From assembly GCA_000310025.1 (NCBI GenBank), contig FN648659.1, forward strand, positions 11,244 to 75,243: a DNA stretch of 64,000 bases, written 5' to 3'. Shown here piece by piece: positions 1-10,048 of this stretch. The DNA comes from Ectocarpus siliculosus. Lineage: Eukaryota; Sar; Phaeophyceae; Ectocarpales; Ectocarpaceae. Every line of letters starts with the position of its first letter. Position 1 is the stretch's first letter. The position numbers were made by a program, and so were the translations under genes. The notes under the pieces were generated by a model that had not been told where the DNA came from, did no database searches, and saw only the letters and a program-made list of their open reading frames with translations.

Positions 1-437
1 AGTTCCGCGATTATGGGGGACCAGACTGCTAACAACAGGGAAGGCACAGCAGTTCGCATGAATAGTAGATCCTTTCGCACACAAAAAAAAGTAGAGAGGG
101 GTACAACAGCAGTACTTCCATCCCGAATGGGTGGCGTGAGGGGGCGTGTTGGTATACCCCTGTTTTCTCTGTAGGGATGATGCACATGAACGGGATCGGA
201 CGGACGGACACTTGGGCAACATTTTTACATCCCCTGGCTGCTCTTCTCTCTCAACTTTATTCGCCTTGGCATGCTCACCTATACGACCCTCTCCACATAT
301 ATTTTCGTGTTGTAGAATTAACGAAACAAGCAGAGAGCAAAACAGGCAGCACCCCCTATCGGCGAGCGAGCCTGAAATTTAGAGCGATTTTACAGTGCTG
401 CTCTTTAATAAGTGGAACAAAGAAATATGTCACGTAC

Positions 438-1121
438 CGGGCTTATTCTTGAGCTTCTTCACAGGAGCGACCTTCCTCGCAGGAGCGGCGTCCTGCTGCG
501 TGGCGCCTCCTCCTGACGGGTCTGAGTCACCTTCTTGCGAGGTGTCATGGTCAGCGGTGCGGTACCCACTCGGACACGAGTTGATCCTTCTACTGCTGCT
601 CTAGCGAACGGCGACGGCCCTTAACATGTGTGCACGCGTCACGCTCCCGCTGCTGTACATAGTCTAGACTACAAGTGTGGATTCCCTTTAACCTCGCGGC
701 AACCGTTCGATCTAGGGTCAAGAGAGGATAGCAACGTGGTCGACACAGACAGACATGACTGAAGACAGACGCACGCAGCTGACCCTCACAGCTGACACCC
801 ACTGCCAGCGTCCTGCTTACCCTTATCCGAAGCGACCTCCTTCCTCCTGCCAGCACCTCCTCCGTCCAGGGAGAACTCATGTTCGCTGCTTCCACTCCCC
901 GATTCCTCAGCATCACGGTCCAAGCTGTCGGCCAGAGATACAGGGTGCAACGCTGAGCCTGAACAAGTCGAGGTGCGCGATGGAACCCCGCCCCTGCTTC
1001 CCGGCCCTCCATCCCCGGACGCCTCCCTGTGACCCAAGTCGCGGTCTAGCCGGGTGGGTGTGCGATCGCGGCCTGAGCGCCTCGGCGTGTTGGAGTCGCT
1101 CTCGTCGGAGTTGAATGCCAT
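438..1121 (-). CDS. 5' part of a low-complexity charged protein gene
   Basis: I do not recognise the product. Translation starts at the ATG at 1121-1119 (minus strand). Exon 1 is 1121-790 and ends at a GTGAGG donor in phase 2. Exon 2 is 592-438, reached through a CAG acceptor with matching phase, and ends at a strong GTACGTG donor in phase 1. The next exon is unresolved or lies beyond the left edge, so the gene is partial. The 162 residues seen are rich in Ser, Asp, Gly and Arg. An N-terminal acidic/serine segment is followed by a basic RRSGRDRTPTRL stretch, an acidic Ser/Gly region and a Lys-rich end (KKLKNK). No catalytic domain is visible. The composition resembles disordered N-termini of nuclear or DNA-associated proteins, which is only an analogy. 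Confidence 0.5.
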
Positions 1122-1155
1122 CCATGCTCGTGCGAGGATGTGTAGACGTGCAGAC

Positions 1156-1231
1156 AGACCGGTTGTGCGCCGCGGACAACCGGTCTACTGGTGTGAGGCA
1201 CACCGGTTGTACTTCGCGGACAACCGGTGTG
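1156..1231. repeat. Two adjacent perfect hairpins upstream of a start codon
   Basis: Hairpin 1 has an 11 bp perfect stem (1156-1166 with 1176-1186) and a 9-base loop. Hairpin 2 has a 12 bp perfect stem (1199-1210 with 1220-1231) and also a 9-base loop. Both stems share the core ACCGGTTGT and its complement. They lie 35-110 bp upstream of the minus-strand start codon at 1121, in the expected 5' UTR or promoter. They could be transcription-factor dyads, a structured 5' UTR, or remnants of a small mobile element. Confidence 0.6.
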
Positions 1232-1500
1232 TACTGGTAGGTTCGGCTGTAGCTGGCACCTCGCGCTCGTGCCGAGCAGAGCTGTGCGTGCCTGACCCGT
1301 GGTGCCCGGATGGATGGGTGTGTACGGCCAGCAGGTAGTATGTTGCTGTTCGCCTCGAGCGATTTTAGAGTCGACAAAAGAATCGCGCCTAGCGGAAAAA
1401 GAATCGCTTCTGCTGTTTAAAAAAAAAAAAACGGTACAAAACGGTATATAGATGACATTTTTTCAGTGAGATATGGTAACCAGACTGGACCAACATTTAT
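1232..1500. other. Non-coding spacer
   Basis: No gene was seen. It holds a 13-base A run near 1420-1432 and the 16-base motif GAGCGATTTTAGAGTC at 1357-1372. That motif recurs exactly, in the same orientation, at 4098-4113. Confidence 0.4.
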
Positions 1501-2066
1501 TTGAAGATATTATATATATATAAGGAGGGTAATCAGCATGGTGGTATGTACCCTACGATGGTGCTAGATATGGATGGTGATGAGATAGAAAATCCTGTTC
1601 GCATTACACTAGAACAGTGTGGGGAATCATCGCACTTTCTAGATATGCAAATAGGGCAAGACATTCCTGGTAAGACTTGTATTGGTATGTACAATAAACG
1701 CCAACATATGGCTACGCTGAAGAAATATCGGGCATTTCCACATTGGGAAACAGTGTTATCTACTAGGTGTAAAATGTCGACGTTACACTGTCTGTCAAAT
1801 ATATATGCCGATTTGCTATTAGATGTACTGACATTCGATTCTTTCAAGCAGCTACAGCCAGACTGATGGCGGATATGCTTGCACGTCACTATTCTAGTCG
1901 ACTTGTACGTAATACTTTACACAATTTCATGTATACATTTTTTCGTACCTCGCCAGTGACTGCAAACATTGTAGGTATAAATGTACCTATGGTGCGGAAT
2001 TCATACTGGAAGAAAGTGGAACTTGGTATTTGGAAGCGAATAGATACGGAGGACTTTACTTGTTAG
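1501..2066 (+). pseudogene. Reverse-transcriptase-like C-terminal remnant, frameshifted
   Basis: Two overlapping frames (about 1501-1839, then about 1839-2066) together read like the C-terminal part of a reverse-transcriptase family. The first carries an FLDMQI motif, then a MYNKRQHM segment matching the usual 'LYDKRD' position, then an FP..ETVLS segment. The second carries 'RLMADML..HYSSRLVRNTLHNF', matching the conserved tail of such proteins. One frameshift near 1840 and a stop separate the halves. The palm domain and its catalytic Asp pair are missing upstream. The stretch is clearly more AT-rich than the genes around it. I read it as a decayed retroelement or plasmid/virus-like RT fragment. 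The family assignment is from remembered motif patterns only. Confidence 0.4.
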
Positions 2067-3431
2067 ATTAGCTTGCGTGTTATCTTGTATTGTGATTGTT
2101 TTGATTACGTTTCGCTGTATTAGAACGTGTTTCATTTTGTTGTTCAACAATGCCTGAAATATTGTTATGCTGTGTTCTTACACCGTGATGCATATATGAA
2201 GGACGCTGGTGTGTAATTAACGACGTCAAATTCCCGTTTAATTTACTTTTTGTGCTAACAAACCTCCTGCAGACACTACTTTGTTAGGAGCTTTATAGCT
2301 TATAGCGATGCGAAAATCTGTGGGCAACCGCATATTTGACCGTCGAAACCGCAAGGGGGAACACTGAAAATGAAACGTGTCCCTTGCAATTAAGATAATC
2401 GATTTCTGTGCACCTTTCATGCAAAACATACACCCAGGTGACAACGGAAAAACTGGGAATTCCGACAAATTCCGCTGAACCAGAAATCTGCACTTCAAAG
2501 AGCCAGCCAGCCACATCTATCTGCTGAGAGGAGCACGCATGCAGTCATTCCGTTTTTAGCTCAGCTACCTACCTCTCTTGGAATGCGGAGCTAGCCGGCA
2601 TTTCGGATCCAACCGTTGTGCGATACTAATCATCTCCGATAGGACTTGAGGAGGACGGACTGTAAAGCTGTAGTAGCATACTGCACTGCGTCTGCTCCTT
2701 GCTGCTGCTCTTGGCTGACCCAGGACTTCGAAATCCCCACAGGTACGAACAAACTCCTTTATGTGTGGTCGAAGGATGGACTGCGCTCCTTTCTGTGTGG
2801 TCTAAGGATGGACTACACTATGCATAACATACTGCGGCTGCCTTCACCTGTCGCCGCCATTCCACGTCTACCTGTCCATGACACGTGCTGCCAACTGATG
2901 CGACAACTGATGCGACGATACCTGGGTACAACATGGACACAGGAAGTACTCCCCCTGCCCATACACCGTCAAAATTGCTAGAACCTCTCTTTTTCCTCCC
3001 ATGCCAAATACAAATGACGATGTAACATACATGAAATGATCGACCCTGTCTTTACCTGTGGTCCACGCTGCCTACTAGTAGGAGAGGTAGCCATACCTTC
3101 TGCCTACAAACGGGTGAGATAGGGGGTCATACCCACTGCATCTAACACACACCCACATGTCGGTGTTGAAACCTCAACCACATGCCTCTATCGGCGACCA
3201 CGTCAGGAGGCAATGCCGAAATAATGCCGAAAAAATGTTCTCCCGTGCCATTTGCACATTTAATTTGCAGATTTAATAGCACGAAATTACACGAAATTAC
3301 ACAAAAAGGTCACAAAAGGTAAAAACGTAAGAAAATGGTGAGACCACGCCCGTGTGTCCGCACATACCCCGAAATGTATCCACACATATACATACCCAAA
3401 TACCCGGTACATACGCGTACCACATTGAACA
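2067..3431. other. Non-coding, no recognised gene
   Basis: Open frames here are short and have no recognisable domain or consistent splice sites. The sequence after about 3250 is AT-rich and leads into the tandem poly(A) repeat. Confidence 0.4.
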
Positions 3432-3432
3432 T

Positions 3433-4049
3433 ACGTTTGAAAACCGAGGAAGATTGCATTCCATATGGCTAAAAGGGTGCCACACATAAAAACGCCCGAC
3501 CAGTACCTAACACATATCATCTGCACCTTCCCAACATAACATATATGAGACACACAAGACAACTACCAAACTGTCTTGTTGAGCCTGTTACCCCGCAGGG
3601 GAGATGTCCCTATATGCTGTCTGGGAAATCGTAGACATACAGGTACGTTTCTGACGCTATGAATCCATTGCTAATCTGTCTCAGACTCTTTTCTATGATG
3701 GAGATGGTTTCGTGGTGTCATATTAAGAAAAAAAAAAAAAAACGTTTGAAAACCGAGGAAGATTGCATTCCATATGGCTAAAAGGGTGCCACACACAAAA
3801 CGCCCGACCAGTACCTAACACATATCATCTGCACCTTCCCAACATAACATATATGAGACACACAAGACAACTACCAAACTGTCTTGTTGAGCCTGTTACC
3901 CGCAGAAAAATGTCCCTATATGCTGTCTGGGAAATCGTAGACATACAGGTACTTTTCTGACGCTATGAATCCATTGCTAATGTGTCTCAGACTCTTTTCT
4001 ATGATGGAGATGGTTTCGTGGTGTCATAATTAAGAAAAAAAAAAAAAAA
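3433..4049 (+). repeat. Tandem pair of ~310 bp units, each ending in poly(A)
   Basis: Unit 1 is about 3433-3742 and unit 2 about 3743-4049. Both begin CGTTTGAAAACCGAGG and run nearly identically to a closing AATTAAG or ATTAAG followed by about 14-16 A residues. They differ by a handful of substitutions and short indels. The 3' poly(A) on each copy suggests a transcript-derived, retroposed origin. The exact head-to-tail arrangement suggests either a later tandem duplication or a second insertion into the A-tail of the first. No protein is encoded. Confidence 0.7.
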
Positions 4050-4587
4050 CGCGCCAAATCGACGCGGCGAAACCTCCAGAGACGATTTCTCCTCCAGGAG
4101 CGATTTTAGAGTCCATTTCTCCCCTATGTGGAAACCCTAGAATAACAAGAAATGTATCACGTCACGACGACCATCCTGTGAGTAATAGATAAAACATGAT
4201 CTGAATGTGATTTTGTTATCTGATTTCTTCGTTAAGACGAACCCTGAAGCCGGCCGGCAATCGAAGCCGATTTTGTGGTTGATGAGTCAGATTGCTTTGC
4301 TTTGATTACAGAAAAAAATTCGTGTCCCTGAGGAGCAAAGACGATAGAACTTCGTAAGAACTGCAGAAGTGGCGTTTTCTACCGACAGCGCGACCGTGCC
4401 TGATAGAACCCTTCAGCCTCACTCTCTATCCACGCAGCAGTGGTTCCCACATACGACATCATTTTGAGACATCCGTCAAACATTGTGGTAATGGCTGTAT
4501 CGTGAAACGGTCATCGATGCAATAATCCTTGACGAAACCCCCCACCCCGCCCCACCCCTTCCGTTTTTCGCAAGCGCAACCCATGCT
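4050..4587. other. Non-coding flank of the copia element
   Basis: No gene was seen. It contains the second exact copy of GAGCGATTTTAGAGTC at 4098-4113 and a C-rich tract near 4540-4560. Confidence 0.4.
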
Positions 4588-4592
4588 GCCTT

Positions 4593-5025
4593 TGTTCGTG
4601 ATAGTTGCTGCTGTGTGTGTCGACAGAGTAACGTAGCACAATATGATTGGACAGTTTGAATTGAGGGACTGTCGACATTGCAGATCGCTAAGTAGCCACA
4701 TATTATCAGAACAGCAAGGAACGTTCTGTAGGAATGTTCCTCGTGGATGGTGCATTTCCCCGAGTGTGTTCTTTATGGATAGTGCATCAACCAGAGGATT
4801 CATGGTACGTTGTGAAATACGTTGGCCCCTGTTGAGTCGTTGTGTTCCGATATTATTGTGTTCCGATATTGTGTTCTGCTTTCGTCCGTTGGTCGAGCGA
4901 CGGGTGGTGCTGCGGTGCTGCGGTGCTCGCCCCACCCTTGCTCACTCCACCTTTTGACCTGTTCTCCTGATCCAAGGTCTCATCAATACAACATCTTTTC
5001 CCCAGAAGCCACGAGTTTACCAACT
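4593..5025 (+). repeat. 5' LTR of the copia element
   Basis: It is 433 bp long, begins TGTTCGTGATAG and ends ...TTTACCAACT. It is a direct repeat of 9611-10043. The final base is T here but A in the 3' copy, so the canonical TG...CA terminus is broken only in this LTR. The other differences seen are A versus G near 4690 and C versus T near 4949. Confidence 0.93.
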
Positions 5026-5112
5026 CGCTATAGCGAACCAGTCGACTGCTGCTTGTCCCCTCGGACTGTACGTCAAGACTGAACGGAGGAAGATTGATCA
5101 CCTTGCTTCGTG

Positions 5113-6125
5113 ATGAGTGGGCCTGCTGGGGATCATGTGGATGACCCTCCTCCGGGTGATTCGCAGGATGTTATTGGTGGTGAGAGACTGGATTCGATTG
5201 AGACACAGTTGTCCCAGCTCACGAGCATAATCAAGTCGCTTGTTGGGCAACGAGGTGATCAGGTGGAGTCCTCTGTTTCATTTGCTGCTGCGCCGGGAAG
5301 CGGCGGAACAGAGTATGCTGGTGTGCATCAATCGGATGTCACTGGCAGGACTGTGGGAGGTACGGACAGTAGTGTCCAAGGCTTTGGCATGTCCAGCATG
5401 TGGGTTGGGCGTAGTAGTCTTGCAGACTCAGGCTTGAACCTTCGTGCAATTGTTGTTTGTCGTTCCTCTGCTGGTGGTAGAGCCAGCGGCGGAACCGACG
5501 CCGGTTGGCATCCTGTAGATGCTACTGGCAGGACTGCGGGAGGTAAGGGCAGCAGTGCCCAAGGCCTTGGCATGTCCCGCGTGAGAGTTGGGAGCAGTAG
5601 TCTTCTAGACTCGGGCTAGAACCCTCATGTACTGCTGTAAATCGTCCCTCTGCTGGTGCTGCAAGCTGTGGTTCGATTGGAACTGTTAGTGGGGCTTTGG
5701 GTAGCCAGTCGTTCGGTTCGGGAATGGTTAGTGGGACTTTAGGTAGTCAGTCTTCCATTCCGGGAATGGTTAGTGGGGCTTTAGGTAGCCAGTCTTCCAT
5801 TCCGCCCCCATCTACTCCATCGAGTGAGTGGTGGGGACGTGTCGCCAGTGGAAACACATATATTCCTGGGGCCGGCATTAATAACACAGGAGAAAACTTG
5901 GGTAGGAGTCCTTTCAAAGTTCCCAAAGCTTCTGTTTTTGACGGGACGGACGTGTCGTATCCGTCGTGGTCACAATTGTTTCTTCTGAGTGCCCACAACA
6001 ATAATCTGTATGAGGCTTTTGTTTCTAAGCTACATGTAGAGATTTCGATTGCAAGCATTGAATTCGATCTGACCCCCTGGGTAGAGCAAGGATACAACAT
6101 ACATGGGTGTGCTGTGCCAGACTGA
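5113..6125 (+). pseudogene. copia gag, frameshifted and truncated
   Basis: The ATG at 5113 opens a frame of about 170 codons that stops at 5617-5619. A second frame, 5697-6125, continues the gag-like sequence. The first part is Gly/Ser/Val-rich with two imperfect repeats of about 60 residues. The second has short repeats of the type GSQSSIPGMVSGALGSQSS. It then has a typical copia gag opening (FDGTDVSYPSWSQLF). The expected CCHC zinc knuckle and aspartic protease are not visible between 6125 and 6316, so this region appears deleted or scrambled. It lies directly downstream of the 5' LTR. Confidence 0.75.
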
Positions 6126-6315
6126 GATATCAAGGTGGATTTTGTTCGACTGTTTGAATAAGAACTCTCTCAATACCATGGCTAGGCATGCAGGTTCCCC
6201 CAGCAAGTCATTTCGAGTGTTGAAAAATCACTTTCTACCCTTGAGCCAGAGCACTGTCTGGAACCTTGGAGTTGGTGTTTGTGACTGCTGACGTGAGTTT
6301 CTGTAGAGTTGGAGC

Positions 6316-7418
6316 ATGTATTGTAATCTCCCAACTTGGGATATCACCTCTTTTCTCCCGGCGCAGATATTGGTGGTGAGTCATGGAATTACCTTGCTTG
6401 GTTGTCCTGATGGTGTGATGACTGTTTTCGACGGACATACTATTTTTCAGAGCTTCGATGGCATGCTAATTAAGACTGCGTATCGTCTTGAAGATGAATC
6501 TGTTGGTTCGGTGTTAACTGCCCTCACTCCTTCAAACCCCAAGCATGAATCTAAGATGGATGTGAACGAGTTTCATAACATTTATGCTCATTTGCATGAG
6601 GGATTGCTTGTACAACTGCAAAGCGACTAGGTATCGAGTTGACCGGTAAAATGCATGCTTGTACGGGATGTTCGATGTCGAAGGCATTTAAGAAAGGGAT
6701 TGCTCATGAAACAAAATGCAGATCAGACAAAAAGTTGGGCAGAGTTTTTGTTGACCTGGGAGGGCGGAAGGACGTTGCGTCCGTAGGGGGTAAACATTAC
6801 CCCATGATAGTGAAGGATGATTTCACAAGACGCACATGGATGTATTTCCTGAAAAGTGAATCAGACGCTGCGAGTGCTTTCCGGAGTTTCCTTGCAAGTG
6901 TGCGTGCTGATGGTATCCCATCATTGGTTGAGATTGTTAGATCTGACAATGGGGGGGAGTTTTTCGGAGGAGAATTTGCGTCCGTGTGCAACGAGCTCTT
7001 GATTAAGCAAGAGTTCACCCCGGCTTACAGTCCCCAATACAACGGTGTTGTAGAGCGTGGTTTGGGATTGATTGAAATGGCTGCTCGTATTCAGGCAAAA
7101 GTTTTGTTTGGGCATGTGCAATTACCTAAGACTGATAGACTATGGGCTGAGGCGATGCATTGGGCTTGCGAAGCAATTAACCACACAGCTTGTTCCGCTA
7201 ACCCCGACAGTAAGTCACCGTATGAGATGTGGCATGGTGAAGCTAGTCATGCTAGACCGTATCCGTTTTTGAAACCGGCGTACTGTAGGTGGCAGCGTCC
7301 GTTTAAGCTGCTACCAAGGGTGAAGCTTGCTTTTATGTCGGTCCTTCGAGAGACCACCCGCGTGACTGTCATAGAGTATTTACGAGGGCTGGAACTATTC
7401 AGGAAACGAGGAATGTGA
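6316..7418 (+). pseudogene. copia pre-integrase and integrase core
   Basis: The pre-integrase zinc-binding segment is split by a frameshift near 6613. EFHNIYAHLHEG supplies the histidines before it, and HACTGC the cysteines after it. The integrase core follows in the frame 6639-7418. The DDE residues appear as Asp in RVFVDLGG, Asp in RSDNGGEF and Glu in NGVVERGLG. The context YSPQYNGVVER matches the copia consensus well. The C-terminal part degrades after about 7270. Integrase inserts the cDNA copy into the host chromosome. This copy is unlikely to be functional because of the breaks on both sides. Confidence 0.85.
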
Positions 7419-8048
7419 CATGGGAAGCGTTGCCGTCACAACTCCCTCCACCGCAATCGTCTCTCTTGCCGATAGAGGTTGCAGAGCAGGGAGGGGAGGA
7501 ACGTGACGACGATGTAGAAGCTGAGGTATGGCCGCTTTTAGGGAGAGGAGTTCCCCACATTCTTTTGCGACGTGATGTCTCTGGTGGAACAATGGATGAG
7601 GTTGGCAGTGTTGATGCAGGCAGTGTAGGTCAACCCCCCTCTATGCCATCTTCGCCCGCGATTAATTCCCCTAGTAGCGCAGCTCCCCCTGTGTCTTCTC
7701 CAGCAGACGAGTTCTCCGATGAGGGAGGGCAGGGAGGGCCGGAGACAGGGCAGACAGAATCGGCGGGTCCGGGAAGGCAGGAGGTAGAGTCGGAGAGTCA
7801 GGAAGGTTTGGATCAAGAATTGGTTGAGCCGGGAGGGCAGGAGGTACAATCGGAGGCAGTTCCCCCTGCTACGCACGTACCATCCAATCGTCGTGCGCGG
7901 CATGAGCTTGCTAGTTACAACATTGCACTCTTAGTGGAACAGAGAGCATCTGATGCAATGGAATTGCCGAAAGTACTAATTAGAGTCAGACCCGGGTAGC
8001 TATCAAGAAGCCCGCCAATCAAAGTATTCCACGATTTGGGACGAAGCC

Positions 8049-9376
8049 ATGTCTGTAGAATTTGAAGGGTTGTTAAGAGCAGGAACGTTTGCGTTAGCAG
8101 TAAAGGCTCCGATAGGCTGTAACGTGATAGATGCTAGATGGGTCTACAAATGGAAAGCAGATGAAACAGGCAAGATAGTGAAGGCCAAGGCTAGGCTTGT
8201 AGCGAAGGGCTTCAAGCAGAAGCATGGTGTGGATTATCTTGAGACTTTCTCGCCTACTGCAAATGCTGCATCGATTCGTTTGTTGGTAGCATTGGCGTGC
8301 AAGTATGATTTGGAATTTCTTCACTTTAACATTGAGCAAGCGTTTGTTCAGTCGGAATTGGATCACGAGGTGTTCATGAAGTTGCCTCCTGGCTGTGAGT
8401 CGGTGACAGGACAGGTAGTCCGTTTAGACAAGAGTTTGGGTTAGGGTTAGGACTGAGACAGGCATCTAGAACATTTCACAAGAGACTTGTGTCGGACCTG
8501 AAGAGGATTGGTTTCGAACAGTCTCTGTCTGACCCCTGCGTTCTTCGTTTCATGATGGGAGACGAGGTGTTGGGTATGATTGCGATTCATGTGGATGACA
8601 TTCTGTATGCAGGAATTGAGAGGCTTGCCAAGATGGTTGTGGAACCGCTAGGTGACTCTCTCCCCACGAAGAATTTGGGCGAGGTCAAGTTCTTTCTTGG
8701 TTGCGCATTCGTTCGCGACCGCAAGGCTGGTACGATTGAGATGTCTCAAGAGAGTTACATCGGGAGTGTTCTCGAGAGATTCAATGTTTGTCGCACCAGC
8801 TCGATCCCTGCTTCCCCTGTTAGTGATTACAGGTCCGTGATGGAGGATGAGGCGGCAGGGGATGTGCCGTTCCGAGAGGTGGTGGGGAGCCTGATGTGGA
8901 TCGCCAACCAGACAAGGCCCGACATCTCAAATGCTGTGCGGGCGGTGGCGAGGCACTCTCACGAGCCAAAGAAGAGCCACTGGAAGGCGGCCCAGAAGAT
9001 TCTGAATTATCTTCTGGAGACGGCACATCTAACTTTGAAGTACAAGCAGGACACTATGGTAGACGTAGGCACGTTGGTGTACGTAGACGCAGACTTCGCC
9101 AGTAAGGCCACTGACCGTAGATCAGTTTCGGGAGCACTAGTTCTTGTAGCTGACTGTCTTGTTGCTTGGATTTCTAGGACGCAGAAATGTGTCACACTTC
9201 CAACCACTGAAGCAGAGTATGTTGCGATGGGTGACGGTGTGAAAGAGGCTCTGTTTGTCAACGGAATGCTCGAGTTCTTGAGGCCTAGTGAGAAGATTGG
9301 TAAGATCCAGGTACGCGAGGATAACGAGGGTGCGATTGCACTTGCTGACAATCCACTTAGTTCGTGTAACAGTAAG
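8049..9376 (+). pseudogene. copia reverse transcriptase and RNase H
   Basis: Frame 8049-8444 carries the RT fingers (DARWVYKWKADE, ARLVAKGFKQ). Motif A reads HFNIEQAF, so the catalytic Asp (normally xDVxxAF) is Asn. The frame breaks inside the conserved SLYGLRQAS motif, where a TTAGGG-like tract sits. Frame 8489-9388 carries the second catalytic motif as HVDDIL. It continues into RNase H with YVDADFAS and TTEAEYVAM. A further frameshift near 9375 separates the MRHHFLRN segment. Loss of the motif A Asp would abolish polymerisation even if the frames were restored. Confidence 0.88.
8435..8450 (+). repeat. TTAGGG-like tract inside the RT gene
   Basis: TTTGGGTTAGGGTTAG replaces the roughly four bases expected between the codons for KSL and GLRQAS of the RT. 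Coding homology resumes immediately afterwards at GACTGAGACAGGC. The net gain of about eight bases causes the frameshift. Confidence 0.7.
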
Positions 9377-9527
9377 CACATGACATGAGGCACCATTTTC
9401 TTAGGAATTTGACAGACAGTATGTCTCTAGCGAAAGACACCATGCGGACATCCTGACGAAGGCGCTGCCGAGAGATCTTTTTGAAGTTCATCGTAATTTT
9501 GCTCTAGGCTCGAGATCTGAGAAGTAG
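9377..9527 (+). pseudogene. C-terminal end of copia pol
   Basis: After the frameshift near 9375 a short frame reads MRHHFLRNL. The terminal frame then gives ERHHADILTKALPRDLFEVH, the normal end of copia polyproteins, and stops at TAG 9525-9527. The rest up to the 3' LTR is short untranslated sequence. Confidence 0.8.
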
Positions 9528-9601
9528 AGGTCTGAGTCGTGTTTTCTTTTTGTTTGTTGTTTTTCTGTTGTATATTTGATCTGGTCGAAGACAACAGCCC
9601 C

Positions 9602-9610
9602 AAGGGAGGG
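9602..9610 (+). promoter_or_regulatory. Polypurine tract of the copia element
   Basis: AAGGGAGGG lies immediately before the 3' LTR. This is the standard site and composition for priming plus-strand DNA synthesis. Confidence 0.8.
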
Positions 9611-10043
9611 TGTTCGTGATAGTTGCTGCTGTGTGTGTCGACAGAGTAACGTAGCACAATATGATTGGACAGTTTGAATTGAGGGACTGTCGACATTGCA
9701 GATCGCTGAGTAGCCACATATTATCAGAACAGCAAGGAACGTTCTGTAGGAATGTTCCTCGTGGATGGTGCATTTCCCCGAGTGTGTTCTTTATGGATAG
9801 TGCATCAACCAGAGGATTCATGGTACGTTGTGAAATACGTTGGCCCCTGTTGAGTCGTTGTGTTCCGATATTATTGTGTTCCGATATTGTGTTCTGCTTT
9901 CGTCCGTTGGTCGAGCGACGGGTGGTGCTGCGGTGCTGCGGTGCTCGCCCCACCCTTGCTCACTCCATCTTTTGACCTGTTCTCCTGATCCAAGGTCTCA
10001 TCAATACAACATCTTTTCCCCAGAAGCCACGAGTTTACCAACA
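9611..10043 (+). repeat. 3' LTR of the copia element
   Basis: It is 433 bp and nearly identical to 4593-5025. It ends in the canonical CA and is followed by the target duplication GCCTT at 10044-10048. Host sequence resumes with TCCAGCCCGCGCC. Confidence 0.93.
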
Positions 10044-10048
10044 GCCTT

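Larger units (their letters stand above)
4593..10043 (+). mobile_element. Ty1/copia LTR retrotransposon, recent but defective
   Basis: The element spans two 433 bp direct repeats and is bounded by the 5 bp target duplication GCCTT (4588-4592 and 10044-10048). The order gag, integrase, reverse transcriptase, RNase H is diagnostic of the copia superfamily. The LTRs differ at only three positions by eye (about 99.3% identity), so the insertion is young. The interior nevertheless carries several frameshifts, internal stops, no visible gag zinc knuckle and no visible protease motif. It must therefore have been copied in trans, been damaged very recently, or contain assembly errors. A polypurine tract (AAGGGAGGG) sits directly before the 3' LTR. 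Just after the 5' LTR the perfect palindrome TCGCTATAGCGA occupies 5025-5036, and no clear initiator-tRNA primer site was seen. Confidence 0.93.

Noticed and set aside
4459-4935. Minus-strand frame of 158 codons, repeated at 9504-9953
   Set aside because: It lies within and beside the LTRs, so its repetition is explained by the LTR pair. No domain is visible.
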